Below the pieces are notes generated by a model that saw only the letters and a program-made list of their open reading frames with translations, made no database searches and was not told the origin of the DNA. Source: Planctomycetota bacterium (GTDB taxonomy: Bacteria; Planctomycetota; J058; JAJDCP01). From it: a DNA stretch of 60,627 nt. Positions 45,166 to 53,682 of the stretch are shown piece by piece; position 1 is the stretch's first letter, and each line of letters starts with the position of its first letter. Both the position numbers and the translations under genes were made by a program. The DNA is taken from contig JAJDCP010000072.1 in the NCBI GenBank assembly GCA_029260765.1, positions 1 to 60,627 of the forward strand. Reading direction: 5' to 3'.

Positions 45166-46614
45166 CTACATGAACTGCAGCAGCACCACGGCCAGGATGA
45201 TTGTCAGAACCAGAACCACCAGCCCCCCGACGAACAGAGGGTCTCGGGCCAGGCCCGTCTGTATCGACGCGGTCTCGTTGGCATTGCTGGCAGCGCGCCG
45301 GTTCTTGCTGGCCTTGCGCACAGGCTTGAGCACGCCGTGGGAGGATTGGGCCGCCTGCTTGTCACTCTTGGACTTCGACGCCTTTGAGCCTTTGACGATC
45401 TTCCCAGACTTCGACATCTTGGTCTTGGCCGTCTTGGATTTGCCGAGCCGCTCGCGACTCTTGCTGCGGCCCTTGCCGCGTCCCTTCAGGCTCTTGCGTT
45501 GCGGTTTGCCCTTTTCTTGCTCAGCGTAGGCCGCCAGGGTCTGGTCGATGACCTTGATCAACTCATGCGGCGTGGTGTACCGCTTGTCCTGCTCTTTCTG
45601 CAGGCAGGTCAACATGATCGCTTCAACTTCGTCCAACAGGTCTTTGCGGTGCTCCCGCGGAGGCGCGGGCGGCTCGGTCTTGACCTTGTTGCGCACCTCG
45701 TCTTTGGTCTTTCCCCAGAAGGGAGGCCGCCCACAGACACAATAGAAGAGTGTCGCGCCGAGCCCGTACACGTCACTCGCTGCAGTGATCGGCCCGAAAC
45801 GGCCCCCGATCTCAGCCTGCTCAGGGGGTTGGTACAGGGGTGTCCCGATGGCCCCCTTGTACTGGATCCCCTCGAACTTGTCGAAAGCAGCCAGACCGAA
45901 GTCCATCAACACCGCGCGGCCTGAGACGTCGAGCACGATGTTGTCCGGCTTGACGTCGCGATGGATGATGCCCTGGGAATGGATAGAGCCCAGTGCATCG
46001 GCCGTCTCACGGATGATCTCCAAAGCCTCGAGTTGATCGAGGGGTCCGCTCTCTTTGACGATCTCACGCAGACTCTTGCCGTCGATGTACTCCATCGTGA
46101 TGTAATCGAGGCCCTTTTCCCGCCCGATTTCATGGATCTGCACGATGTTTGTGTGGCGGATCTGCATCTGCACGGCCGCTTCTTTCTTGAAGCGCTCGAT
46201 GTCTCGGACCGTGGCCGTGGCCCCACCGATCAACAGCTTGAGCGCCATCGGCGGGCTGCCGTCACCGGGGTCGACCTTGAAGACCGCCCCCATCCCGCCG
46301 CGCCCGATGAGCTCGAGGATGACGTAACGGCCGAAGCTGGCGCCTTCTTTGATCTTGTCGAGGTTCTTGAAGAACTCGCGCTCGATGCTCTTCAGGGAGG
46401 GCTGCTCGGAAAACTCACTGGTGCCCTGCAGCATGCGCAGGTGCTCGACATCAGAGGTATTGAGGTAGCCAGCACGCTGCATGATCTCGGCAAGCGAAAT
46501 CGTCTCGGTGGCCTTGGCAATGAGCTCAAGCCCGTACTTCAACTCGCTGAGATTGAAGTACTGGTGCTGGATGCCCAGGAGTCCATACTCGAGGTCTGTT
46601 CTCGCAGGCGCCAT
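45166..46614 (-). CDS. Tail-anchored Ser/Thr protein kinase
   Basis: This is a 482-residue Hanks-type kinase. The N-terminal ~90 residues are helical and unrecognised. The kinase domain has GRGGMGAVF (104-112), K126 in ALKLL, HRDVKPDN (218-225), DFG (238-240) and a GTPLYQPPEQ activation-segment end. All catalytic residues are present. After residue about 370 a strongly Lys/Ser-rich linker (KSKSRERLGKSKTAKTKMSK and similar) leads to a single C-terminal transmembrane helix, so the kinase faces the cytoplasm. It converges with the zinc-ribbon gene. Confidence 0.92.
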   Translation of the reverse strand: MAPARTDLEYGLLGIQHQYFNLSELKYGLELIAKATETISLAEIMQRAGYLNTSDVEHLRMLQGTSEFSEQPSLKSIEREFFKNLDKIKEGASFGRYVILELIGRGGMGAVFKVDPGDGSPPMALKLLIGGATATVRDIERFKKEAAVQMQIRHTNIVQIHEIGREKGLDYITMEYIDGKSLREIVKESGPLDQLEALEIIRETADALGSIHSQGIIHRDVKPDNIVLDVSGRAVLMDFGLAAFDKFEGIQYKGAIGTPLYQPPEQAEIGGRFGPITAASDVYGLGATLFYCVCGRPPFWGKTKDEVRNKVKTEPPAPPREHRKDLLDEVEAIMLTCLQKEQDKRYTTPHELIKVIDQTLAAYAEQEKGKPQRKSLKGRGKGRSKSRERLGKSKTAKTKMSKSGKIVKGSKASKSKSDKQAAQSSHGVLKPVRKASKNRRAASNANETASIQTGLARDPLFVGGLVVLVLTIILAVVLLQFM

Positions 46615-46672
46615 AGTCTCTTAGCCGACAGTCAATATGCGGGGAGAAGTATACCCTTGTCACACGCACCGG

Positions 46673-48265
46673 TCAATGAGATCTGCCATGCATGCGGTGC
46701 AGCCGGGCACGGATCGCCACGGTGTCAAAATCCATGTCCAGCAAAGCACCGACTTCTTCGAGGAACTGCTCTTCGCCGGCGTCGAGCTTGCCATCGGCGA
46801 GAGCCATGCCCACCATCGCTTCGAAGAAGACGTCTTTCTGCTCACCGCTACTGGCGATGTCGCGGATCTGGCGCAGGATTTCCTGTTTCGGCTGGTTGAG
46901 GGAACGCAGGACCGCCCCCTTTTCTTCCTCGTCGAGGTCGAGTTGCTGGAAGGTGCTGTGGAACAGTTTACGCTCGGAATCGTCGAGCTCGCCATCGGCC
47001 ATCGCCATGCACAGGATCGAAGGCAGCAACAGACTCTCAGCCGCGCGGTTCTTGCGCACGTCGATGGTCACGGCCTCAGAGCCGATATCTTTGCCGCTGA
47101 AGTGAGCGCCCGCGACCTGATTGACGCTCTTGGCGAAGAAGCAGTAGAAGCCCTTCAACAGAGCGCTACGCACACCTGGCACCGCCGTCTTGAGCAGGCA
47201 GCGGCGATACAGCTCGCGGCCGACGTAGCAATCCTTGGTATTGCTGTCGAGCAGCTCCTTGCGGTTGAGGTGCCGCCTGCGCGTGGAGTTCTTGGGCCGA
47301 GCAGCCGATTGCGCCAGATCAAGACCACGATGCATGATATCGATCAGCTCATCGGTGTTCGGTGTCTTACCGTAGACCTGGGCAATCTCGAAGACGGACA
47401 CAATCTGCAGCTTCAGCAGCATCATCAGCTCGGCAAATGCCGTCTGTACGACCTCAGGCAGGGGCGTGCTCTGTTCAGGATCACCCTTGTCGATGCAGTC
47501 CAGGTCGGCCAGCGTCAGCTTCTTGGCGTGAACGCCTGCCAGGCTCATCGAGACGCGGGTGATGTCGCGGATATGAGCCGCGATGGCTTCGCCGCTGTCG
47601 AGCTCGGCAAACTGCTTGCGGATATCGGTGCGCGGGGTCCGCTGCGCCTCGACAAACAGCTCAGACAGCGCGATGGAGAACCACAACCCGTTCTTCACAG
47701 ATTGGCAGTTGAGATGCGCCACCGCTGCGCGCAGCTTGTGCGCCTCATCTCCGAGCGCCGACGCGAGCCGACCGCGTTTGGACTTGAGCGAGGTGCGCTC
47801 TCGACGCTGCCGTTGGGTCGGATTCCGGGTATGCACCGGGACATGCGAACCCGGCCCGGCCAACCCACGTGAACCGGGAAACGGCTTGAGGGGTCGTTCT
47901 TTGCGAGCACTCTTGGCGCGTTGCGAAAGGCCCGATGTTTCAAGGATCGCCTGGGCGAGGATACGCTGGCTCAGCCCTTCGAGGGGCAGCTGTGCCATCA
48001 CCCACAGGTCCCCATCGGGATTGATGCTGTAGTGCGCAAAGAAGAGCGTCGAGGTCTCGAGCAGGGCTTCTGCCTCGGACATCAGCTTCTTTGCGGGACC
48101 GAGCCGCACGCTGAAGGCAGCGAAGAAGCCTCCGCCGGGGTGTTCGCGCGGATAGATCGATACCGGCTCTGCACCCGGATCGACGCACAGGCTGCCGTCC
48201 GAATTGTAGCTCAACTCCCACTTGTGGGTTTGGCACAGGGCCTCGAGCAGCTTGACAAACTTCAA
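46673..48265 (-). CDS. YbjN-like plus TerB-like domain protein
   Basis: This is a 530-residue cytoplasmic protein. The first ~120 residues resemble YbjN/type-III-chaperone-like folds (LLEALCQTHKWELSYNSDGSLCV). The middle is helical and unrecognised, with a basic linker near 120-165. The last ~120 residues resemble TerB (LLLPSILCMAMADGELDDSERKLF, then MVGMALADGKLDAGEEQFLEEV), with the paired DGxLDxxE acidic motifs typical of TerB metal-binding folds. The start is a TTG at 48265 preceded by GAGGAA. It lies just downstream of cvpA and upstream of the tail-anchored kinase, so all three may share a transcript. Confidence 0.75.
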   Translation of the reverse strand: MKFVKLLEALCQTHKWELSYNSDGSLCVDPGAEPVSIYPREHPGGGFFAAFSVRLGPAKKLMSEAEALLETSTLFFAHYSINPDGDLWVMAQLPLEGLSQRILAQAILETSGLSQRAKSARKERPLKPFPGSRGLAGPGSHVPVHTRNPTQRQRRERTSLKSKRGRLASALGDEAHKLRAAVAHLNCQSVKNGLWFSIALSELFVEAQRTPRTDIRKQFAELDSGEAIAAHIRDITRVSMSLAGVHAKKLTLADLDCIDKGDPEQSTPLPEVVQTAFAELMMLLKLQIVSVFEIAQVYGKTPNTDELIDIMHRGLDLAQSAARPKNSTRRRHLNRKELLDSNTKDCYVGRELYRRCLLKTAVPGVRSALLKGFYCFFAKSVNQVAGAHFSGKDIGSEAVTIDVRKNRAAESLLLPSILCMAMADGELDDSERKLFHSTFQQLDLDEEEKGAVLRSLNQPKQEILRQIRDIASSGEQKDVFFEAMVGMALADGKLDAGEEQFLEEVGALLDMDFDTVAIRARLHRMHGRSH

Positions 48266-48271
48266 GGGTCG

Positions 48272-48916
48272 CTATTCCTCGTCTTCGGAAATCGAATCCC
48301 GCTCGGGAGCTGCGTTCGGCTCTTCAGAAGTGGCCGCGGCCGTCGAGTCGGCGGCCGGCTCTGAAGGCTGTGCAGGTCGGATCTCGTCGGGGATCTCGAA
48401 TATCATTCTACCCTTTTCGAGCACCGTTTCAGGGAAGAGAAACGTCATTTTTTCCATCAGACCGTAGACCCCGGGAACGACCTTCGAGCTTCGCAAAGGG
48501 GAGGCCAGTGTTCCGCCGCCGGGCAATGCTGTCAAGGCGAACACCGCCACCATGATCATCAAGCAGGCCTTCAGCGCCCCTACCACACCACCCCAGAGGC
48601 GATCGAGAAAGGCCAGATTCTCCCTTTCGAGACGCTTCTTCAGCAGGTGTGCCACGTACGCCAGGACCCCCCACGTCAAGCCGAGGATCACGACATACGC
48701 GATGTAGACGTCCCACGGCTGCTCGACACCCGGAAACGTGACGCCTATGGCCCTTCCCACGGGGTCTGAAAACGCCGCCGCCAGGATGAAGCCGAGGATG
48801 ATCGCGGCGATGCGAGCAACCTGGTAGACAAAGCCCTTCATCAGCCCACGGATGAAGAAGAACCCGATGAAGATCACCAGGAAGAGGTCTACGCCGTTGA
48901 GATCGATCAGTTGCAT
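48272..48916 (-). CDS. CvpA-family membrane protein
   Basis: This 214-residue protein has four predicted transmembrane segments, and its N-terminus (LNGVDLFLVIFIGFFFIRGLMKGFVYQVARI) matches the CvpA/colicin V production family. The family's internal FLDRLWGGVVGALKA block is present. A Glu/Ala/Ser-rich cytoplasmic tail of about 45 residues ends in SEDEE. CvpA proteins are linked to envelope integrity; no colicin system is nearby. The stop lies 6 bases before the next gene's TTG start. Confidence 0.88.
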   Translation of the reverse strand: MQLIDLNGVDLFLVIFIGFFFIRGLMKGFVYQVARIAAIILGFILAAAFSDPVGRAIGVTFPGVEQPWDVYIAYVVILGLTWGVLAYVAHLLKKRLERENLAFLDRLWGGVVGALKACLMIMVAVFALTALPGGGTLASPLRSSKVVPGVYGLMEKMTFLFPETVLEKGRMIFEIPDEIRPAQPSEPAADSTAAATSEEPNAAPERDSISEDEE

Positions 48917-49069
48917 GTTTCTACCTCGGCTCTCTCAAAAGTGTAGCAGACGGCGCCGGGATGGGCGGCATTACGCGGCCAATTGACCCTTTGACCGGGC
49001 TGTGTTATAAGCGGGCTTCGGCCCGCGCGCGCGGCGAGGGCCGGTCGTTCCTTGCGCCGGAGGGTCGCG

Positions 49070-50290
49070 ATGCCAGTGTCCAGACTCATTCTCAGTCTTT
49101 TCCTCTGCGCCAGCCTGACGCAGGCCGACCAGATCGTCACAGTCGACGCGACGGCGTTTGACGACATCGCCACCATCGTTCGCGGCGCTCAAGGGCTGGT
49201 GGTGACGACGGTCAGCGGCGAAATCTACGAAGGTGAGGTCTTGCGGCGGGTGGTGTTCCACGCCAAGTACAACCTGCCTCTCAATGGCCCCTACCTGTTT
49301 GGCATGGCCAACGGAGACCGCCTGGCGGGAAATCTGGTCGCCAACGAAGACGACCTCAAGCTGCGTATCGACGGCGTCGGTCATCTGACGGTCCCCTTTT
49401 TCGATCTGCGGGCATTCATCGTGATCGAGGCGATGACCGAAGACCCGCTGCTGGTCCTCACGCAAATCGAAGGCCAGAGCAAACGCAACTCGGACCAGAT
49501 CGTGCTGCGCTCGAAGACTGCGTACGACAATGTCTTCGTCGACAGCATCAGTCCAGACCGTGTGCAGTTTGAGCTCGACGACGAAGAAGAGTCGATCAGC
49601 CTGGCCCAGATCCAATCGATCCAGATCGCCGAGCTGCAGCCGCCCGAGATCAAACAAGGTCCGACGCGCGTACGTGTGACCTTGCTGGATGGTATCCGTT
49701 TCAGCGGCGACCTCGTCTCCTACGTCGGCGGAAAGCTGACCCTGGCAGACGTCTACGGCGCCCGCGTGGTCGTCGATAACAACAACCTGCGCCAGATAGA
49801 GTTCCGCAACGACAAGGTCCGGCACCTGTCGGACCTGCGGGCGGACGACGTCGTGCACGAACAAGCGCTGATCGCCCTCCCCTTCCCGCCGCGCTACAAC
49901 TTGAACTGCATGAACCCTCCCGGTCCGCTGCAACTCGACGGCCAGACGTACGATTCAGGCATCGGCATGCACACGTACACCCGCATGAGCTTCGATATCT
50001 CCGAGCTGGGAGCCGAGCGCTTGCGCGGTCTGGTGGGCCTCAACGATCGCGCCCGTGACGCCGCCTTGAGCCACCCCGACTTCCCTTCTCCGGCCAAAGT
50101 GCAGATCTATCTCGATGGCAAACCATGGTTCGAGGAAGCTCTCGAGCTCAACCTCGAAGATCGAGTCACACGCTTTGACGTGCCGCTGACGGGCGTCTCC
50201 AAGCTCGAGCTCGAGGCTGACTTCAACAAGACCTACGACATGCTCGGCCGGGTCGATTGGGCCGACGTCTATCTGATCCGCGCCGACTGA
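49070..50290 (+). CDS. Exported NPCBM-domain protein
   Basis: This 406-residue protein has a signal peptide (MPVSRLILSLFLCASLTQA), a beta-rich middle with repeated short strands (GDRLAGNLVANEDDLKLRI and GIRFSGDLVSYVGGKLTL), and a C-terminal NPCBM domain. The domain begins with LNCMNPPGPLQLDGQTYDSGIGMHTYTRMSF and ends in VDWADVYLI. NPCBM is a putative carbohydrate-binding module common in planctomycetes. The protein probably binds glycans outside the cell. GGAGGG precedes the ATG at 49070. Confidence 0.88.
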   Translation: MPVSRLILSLFLCASLTQADQIVTVDATAFDDIATIVRGAQGLVVTTVSGEIYEGEVLRRVVFHAKYNLPLNGPYLFGMANGDRLAGNLVANEDDLKLRIDGVGHLTVPFFDLRAFIVIEAMTEDPLLVLTQIEGQSKRNSDQIVLRSKTAYDNVFVDSISPDRVQFELDDEEESISLAQIQSIQIAELQPPEIKQGPTRVRVTLLDGIRFSGDLVSYVGGKLTLADVYGARVVVDNNNLRQIEFRNDKVRHLSDLRADDVVHEQALIALPFPPRYNLNCMNPPGPLQLDGQTYDSGIGMHTYTRMSFDISELGAERLRGLVGLNDRARDAALSHPDFPSPAKVQIYLDGKPWFEEALELNLEDRVTRFDVPLTGVSKLELEADFNKTYDMLGRVDWADVYLIRAD

Positions 50291-50332
50291 TCCCCGCCAA
50301 GAATCTCACAAACTCCTGACAGGCCGCTTGTG

Positions 50333-50493
50333 CTGGGAGTGTGTCGGAGAACTCGTGAAACGGAGTGCTGCGCCGGTGGGTCGATGCCGAGGCGGACGAC
50401 GCAGGTGGCCCGGATGGCCGTCGAGGAGGACAACGAAGGCAGCGGCCCGCCGCCGTGGTGCTCTGTGAAGCGAGTACTCCGACAGGCTCCTAG
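50333..50493 (+). repeat. Dispersed ~160-bp element with terminal inverted repeats, copy 2
   Basis: This is the best-preserved copy. The left end CTGGGAGTGTGTCGGAGAAC and the right end, read in reverse complement as CTAGGAGCCTGTCGGAGTAC, form an imperfect inverted repeat of about 22 bases. Internal blocks match copies 1 and 3. A central GGCC-CGGAT-GGCC hairpin is present. It ends 17 bases before the start of the next gene, in the same gene-relative orientation as copy 1. Confidence 0.85.
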
Positions 50494-50510
50494 GGATTGG
50501 ACAGCACAGC

Positions 50511-52472
50511 TTGATCGCGGCACAATGTGTCTGCCCGACCGGAACAGGATGGCAGGCCTTGTTCGACGAAACCCTTGATCTCTCCTTGCGTCTCACCCTG
50601 GGCTCAAACACCGTCGACGTCCGGGGCGGCAACCTCAAGAATGTCCGTGTCGACCTGCACACCTGGGGCTGGCAAGCCGAGGTCGAGCTCTTCGTCTACA
50701 CCGGCGACGACACGGACACGCTGCTCAGCCAGTTCTGCGCGCAGAACCTGATCCAGGCGCAGCTTGATATGCAAGGGGTCTACAACCTCCCCACGCCTGC
50801 CCCGGAGGTGTTGTCCCTCAAGGGCCCGGTCAGCTCGAAGAGCCTTTGCGAGATCTACCACCCCGGGCCTCAGGCGACCAGCCTGGCATGCCGGCGGTAT
50901 CGGCTGTGCTTCGCAGACCCGGCACAGGCTCTATGGAGCCAACACCACCCGATCCTGCTCGCGGCTGAGAAGAAGCTCTCCGAGCTGATCAGCAAACAGA
51001 CCGTGCTCGGGATGGACATCGATGTCAGCTGGAAGCCCCTGAATATCGAGCATCCGGTCACCTGTCTGCATCTTCAGAAACCGGTGAGCTTCTACGATTT
51101 CATCTGTTGGCTCGCGGACAAGTATGCCGGCGCGCTCTTCTTCGACTATCCGACCCGCGCCTACCTGCTCAGCGACATCAAACCCGACCCGACCCTGCCC
51201 GGTTTCGTCGACCCGCGTGAGATCGCCTCGATCGATGTGGCGATCGGAGCGATCCCGCGAGCCACCCGGCACGTGCTCAACTCCTACGCAGACAAGCCGA
51301 AGGACGAGACCATCGAGCAGCTGCAAGCGGTCGAGCCCATCCGCGCAGACACGCTGCTACGCACTCCCCTCCCCGCCGTGGTGGCCCGACGCAAGACCGT
51401 CGAAAAGCACCGACTCGCGTTGCCAGAACCCGCTCTGGAGCTGACCTGTTCCCGCTATCCAACGGTGACCTGGTTGCCCGGCTCCCTACTGCGCTTCGAA
51501 AAGAGCACCTGGTCGACCCGAGCACACGCCTGGGGCTCGGCCTACCGCGTGACGCGCGCGCAGCTGAAAGTCGAAGCCAAAGACCCTGGGGATCGACCCG
51601 AGGACAGGGTTGCTTGCCGCATGGAGCTTCTGCTACAGACAGAGCACGAAGACGACACGCGGCGCCACCTGCCCGCATTCCGTACGCCACAATGGCCGGC
51701 CGTAGTCGAAGGACGCATCGTCAGCGATACGGGGGAAGACGACGACCGCAGCTGGCAGACCTACCCCGATAGCCAGACCTCACTGGAGCAGTATAAACTC
51801 GACATCCCCCTCTGGAACGTGCAGATCGTCGCTCCTTTCGAGCCTCATATCTTCCCCGGCCAGATCTACTTTCCGCTCTTCAAGCACCAACGCGTGCTGG
51901 TGGCCCTCGACTTTCTGGCAGCGCGCATCCTCCGTCACCTCGACTGGGGTGCAGATGTGCGTACGCCCGTCACGGGCCAGGGACATCACATCCTGATGGG
52001 AGCCAACGCGACCAGCGAAACCTCGCTCAAGCACGAGTACGCCAGCGATCAGCCGCGCTTCGAGCTCAAGCGTGTTTTCGGGCAGGACACCGAGATGGTC
52101 GCCGTCGAAGAAGGAGTGCTGTGCATCACCACGGCGGAGGACAGCTCGCTCAAGAAGGCCTCGGAGACGTTTGACGTGACTCCGAAGAAGCTGGCGTCGC
52201 AGGCCGAGCTCAAGATGCAAGGGGGCGCGGCCATCTCCGGCCTGACCGCAGAATACGAAGTCGGCGCGGGAGCTGTGACGAGCGAGTTGGAGTCGGCGGT
52301 GACAGGCGTGGGAGGCGCGCTCGAGGAGATGGAGAATTCGATCGCGGACCAGGCTTCTGAGGTCGAAGCGACCCTGGACGCTCTGGGCTCGACCCTTGGT
52401 GGGGCGGGATCGCGGTTGACGGGGGCAGCTTCGTCCGCCAAGAGTGAGCTGCAGGGTCTACTGGGACTGTAA
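50511..52472 (+). CDS. Large protein with faint phage tail-hub (gpD/VgrG) resemblance
   Basis: I do not recognise this 653-residue protein with confidence. Residues 15-80 (LRLTLGSNTVDVRGGNLKNV, then WGWQAEVELFVYTGDDTD) and the overall beta-rich layout to about 540 faintly resemble gpD/VgrG-type baseplate hub proteins. The last ~100 residues are Ala/Gly/Glu-rich and helical. There is no signal peptide. The start is uncertain: a TTG at 50511 with a weak ribosome binding site, or a TTG at 50559 with AGGATGG upstream. The next gene is a small coiled-coil protein 17 bases away, so the two probably work together. No sheath, tube or other baseplate gene is present. Confidence 0.55.
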   Translation: MIAAQCVCPTGTGWQALFDETLDLSLRLTLGSNTVDVRGGNLKNVRVDLHTWGWQAEVELFVYTGDDTDTLLSQFCAQNLIQAQLDMQGVYNLPTPAPEVLSLKGPVSSKSLCEIYHPGPQATSLACRRYRLCFADPAQALWSQHHPILLAAEKKLSELISKQTVLGMDIDVSWKPLNIEHPVTCLHLQKPVSFYDFICWLADKYAGALFFDYPTRAYLLSDIKPDPTLPGFVDPREIASIDVAIGAIPRATRHVLNSYADKPKDETIEQLQAVEPIRADTLLRTPLPAVVARRKTVEKHRLALPEPALELTCSRYPTVTWLPGSLLRFEKSTWSTRAHAWGSAYRVTRAQLKVEAKDPGDRPEDRVACRMELLLQTEHEDDTRRHLPAFRTPQWPAVVEGRIVSDTGEDDDRSWQTYPDSQTSLEQYKLDIPLWNVQIVAPFEPHIFPGQIYFPLFKHQRVLVALDFLAARILRHLDWGADVRTPVTGQGHHILMGANATSETSLKHEYASDQPRFELKRVFGQDTEMVAVEEGVLCITTAEDSSLKKASETFDVTPKKLASQAELKMQGGAAISGLTAEYEVGAGAVTSELESAVTGVGGALEEMENSIADQASEVEATLDALGSTLGGAGSRLTGAASSAKSELQGLLGL

Positions 52473-52489
52473 ACTGAGGAAGGCCGACG

Positions 52490-52708
52490 ATGGGTGAGCT
52501 GGGGGCGAAGCTGGATGAGCTGCTGGGCGACATTGAGTCGACAGTCAGCGGCCTGACCGGCGAGATCGAAGGGCTCGACGGAGAGATCCAAACCGCGCTC
52601 TCGGCCGTCTCGGCCTCGTTCACACCCATTCAAGCCGAAGTAAAGACCAGCGTAAGCGAGCTCAAGGCCCGGGTCGAAGCCCTACAGGCCGAGCTCGACG
52701 CATTGTGA
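52490..52708 (+). CDS. Small coiled-coil protein
   Basis: This 72-residue protein is almost wholly helical with heptad-like spacing of Leu/Val/Ile (LDELLGDIESTVSGLTGEIE, then VSELKARVEALQAELDAL). No domain is recognised. GAGGAAGG precedes the ATG. Its helical character matches the C-terminal tail of the upstream protein, so the two may form a coiled-coil pair; this is inference. Confidence 0.65.
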   Translation: MGELGAKLDELLGDIESTVSGLTGEIEGLDGEIQTALSAVSASFTPIQAEVKTSVSELKARVEALQAELDAL

Positions 52709-52736
52709 CACACCACGCATAACGGGAGGGGAGACC

Positions 52737-53573
52737 TTGGAGTGCAAACGCTGCAACACAGCCACAAGCGAGGAAGAGTCGAGGCCGGTCGGTGCCTGGC
52801 GTTTCTGCATCGCCTGTTTTGAAGCCTTGATGCACAACGCCGACGAAACCCGCGCCGAAAAGGCCCAACCAGAGCCTGAGGCCAGGCCGGCGCTGCACGC
52901 ACGCATCGGCGTGTCCGTCTCGCAGGAGGCTGAGTCTGCGATGATGGAATCCTGCACCACCTGTGGTCGGGTGCTGGAAGCCGACAAATTCGAGACGTTG
53001 GTTGGTTTGAAGATCTGCCCCCAGTGCTATGCCGACCTGCAGATGAGCTCCCACGCTCCGGATCAGGACGAAGAGCAGCCCGAGGCTACGGCGGAATTGG
53101 ATCCGGCTGAGCCGGCCGTCCATCCAGGCCAGCGCAGCATGCGCTGCGCCGGATGCACGAAACGTGTTCCCGAGCGCGGAGTGCGGATGGTCGCGGGCAA
53201 GCCCTACTGCCCCGACTGCTACTACACGATCAAGGATGCCGCCGACAAAGCGGCCTTTGAAGGGGCCCAGGAGCATCTGCAGCAGGTCGCCGCAGACGCG
53301 GCTCTGGCTGACGCGGGGATCAGGATGGTCGGGGCACAGGCCTCCAGCCCGCCCACGGCGGCGGCAGCACCGGTCGCCCGGGGTGTCAGCGCGGACTATG
53401 AGCGTTGCGGTGCCTGCGCCCTGCCCGTGCGCAGCCTCGAGATCGAAGCGCTGCAGGGTTTCCGGATCTGTAGCCCCTGCCGCTCGACGGATGCGGAGCT
53501 GGCCGTCGAGGTCGCCCGCAAACGGCACAAGCTCTGGCTGAAGCGGCAGGCCGGACAGCTCGGGGATGAGTAA
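52737..53573 (+). CDS. Multi-zinc-ribbon protein
   Basis: This 278-residue protein has four zinc-ribbon-like units, each with two Cys pairs: CKRC...CIAC, CTTC...CPQC, CAGC...CPDC and CGAC...CSPC. They are separated by acidic or Ala-rich linkers. The third unit (CAGCTKRVPERGVRMVAGKP then YCPDCY) resembles half a LIM domain. Such arrays usually mediate protein or nucleic-acid binding. The start is a TTG at 52739 or 52737-frame equivalent, with GGGAGGGG directly upstream. It follows the coiled-coil gene by 28 bases. Confidence 0.72.
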   Translation: MECKRCNTATSEEESRPVGAWRFCIACFEALMHNADETRAEKAQPEPEARPALHARIGVSVSQEAESAMMESCTTCGRVLEADKFETLVGLKICPQCYADLQMSSHAPDQDEEQPEATAELDPAEPAVHPGQRSMRCAGCTKRVPERGVRMVAGKPYCPDCYYTIKDAADKAAFEGAQEHLQQVAADAALADAGIRMVGAQASSPPTAAAAPVARGVSADYERCGACALPVRSLEIEALQGFRICSPCRSTDAELAVEVARKRHKLWLKRQAGQLGDE

Positions 53574-53682
53574 AAGAGACCAACACGCGTGAAACCGTTT
53601 GATTTTTGGCCTGGCAAGCGGCAACCTGGATCCATCGGAGAATTTGCAGCGCCGGGCGCAGCTTGCTGCGGGAAAGGACGCC

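Noticed and set aside
45150..45166. Terminator between the zinc-ribbon gene and the tail-anchored kinase
   Set aside because: A short GC hairpin can be drawn, but it has a three-base loop, no T-run on either strand, and it touches the kinase stop codon.
50311..50330. Additional end of the dispersed element just before copy 2
   Set aside because: ACTCCTGACAGGC resembles the terminal repeat but is short and has no internal element sequence attached.
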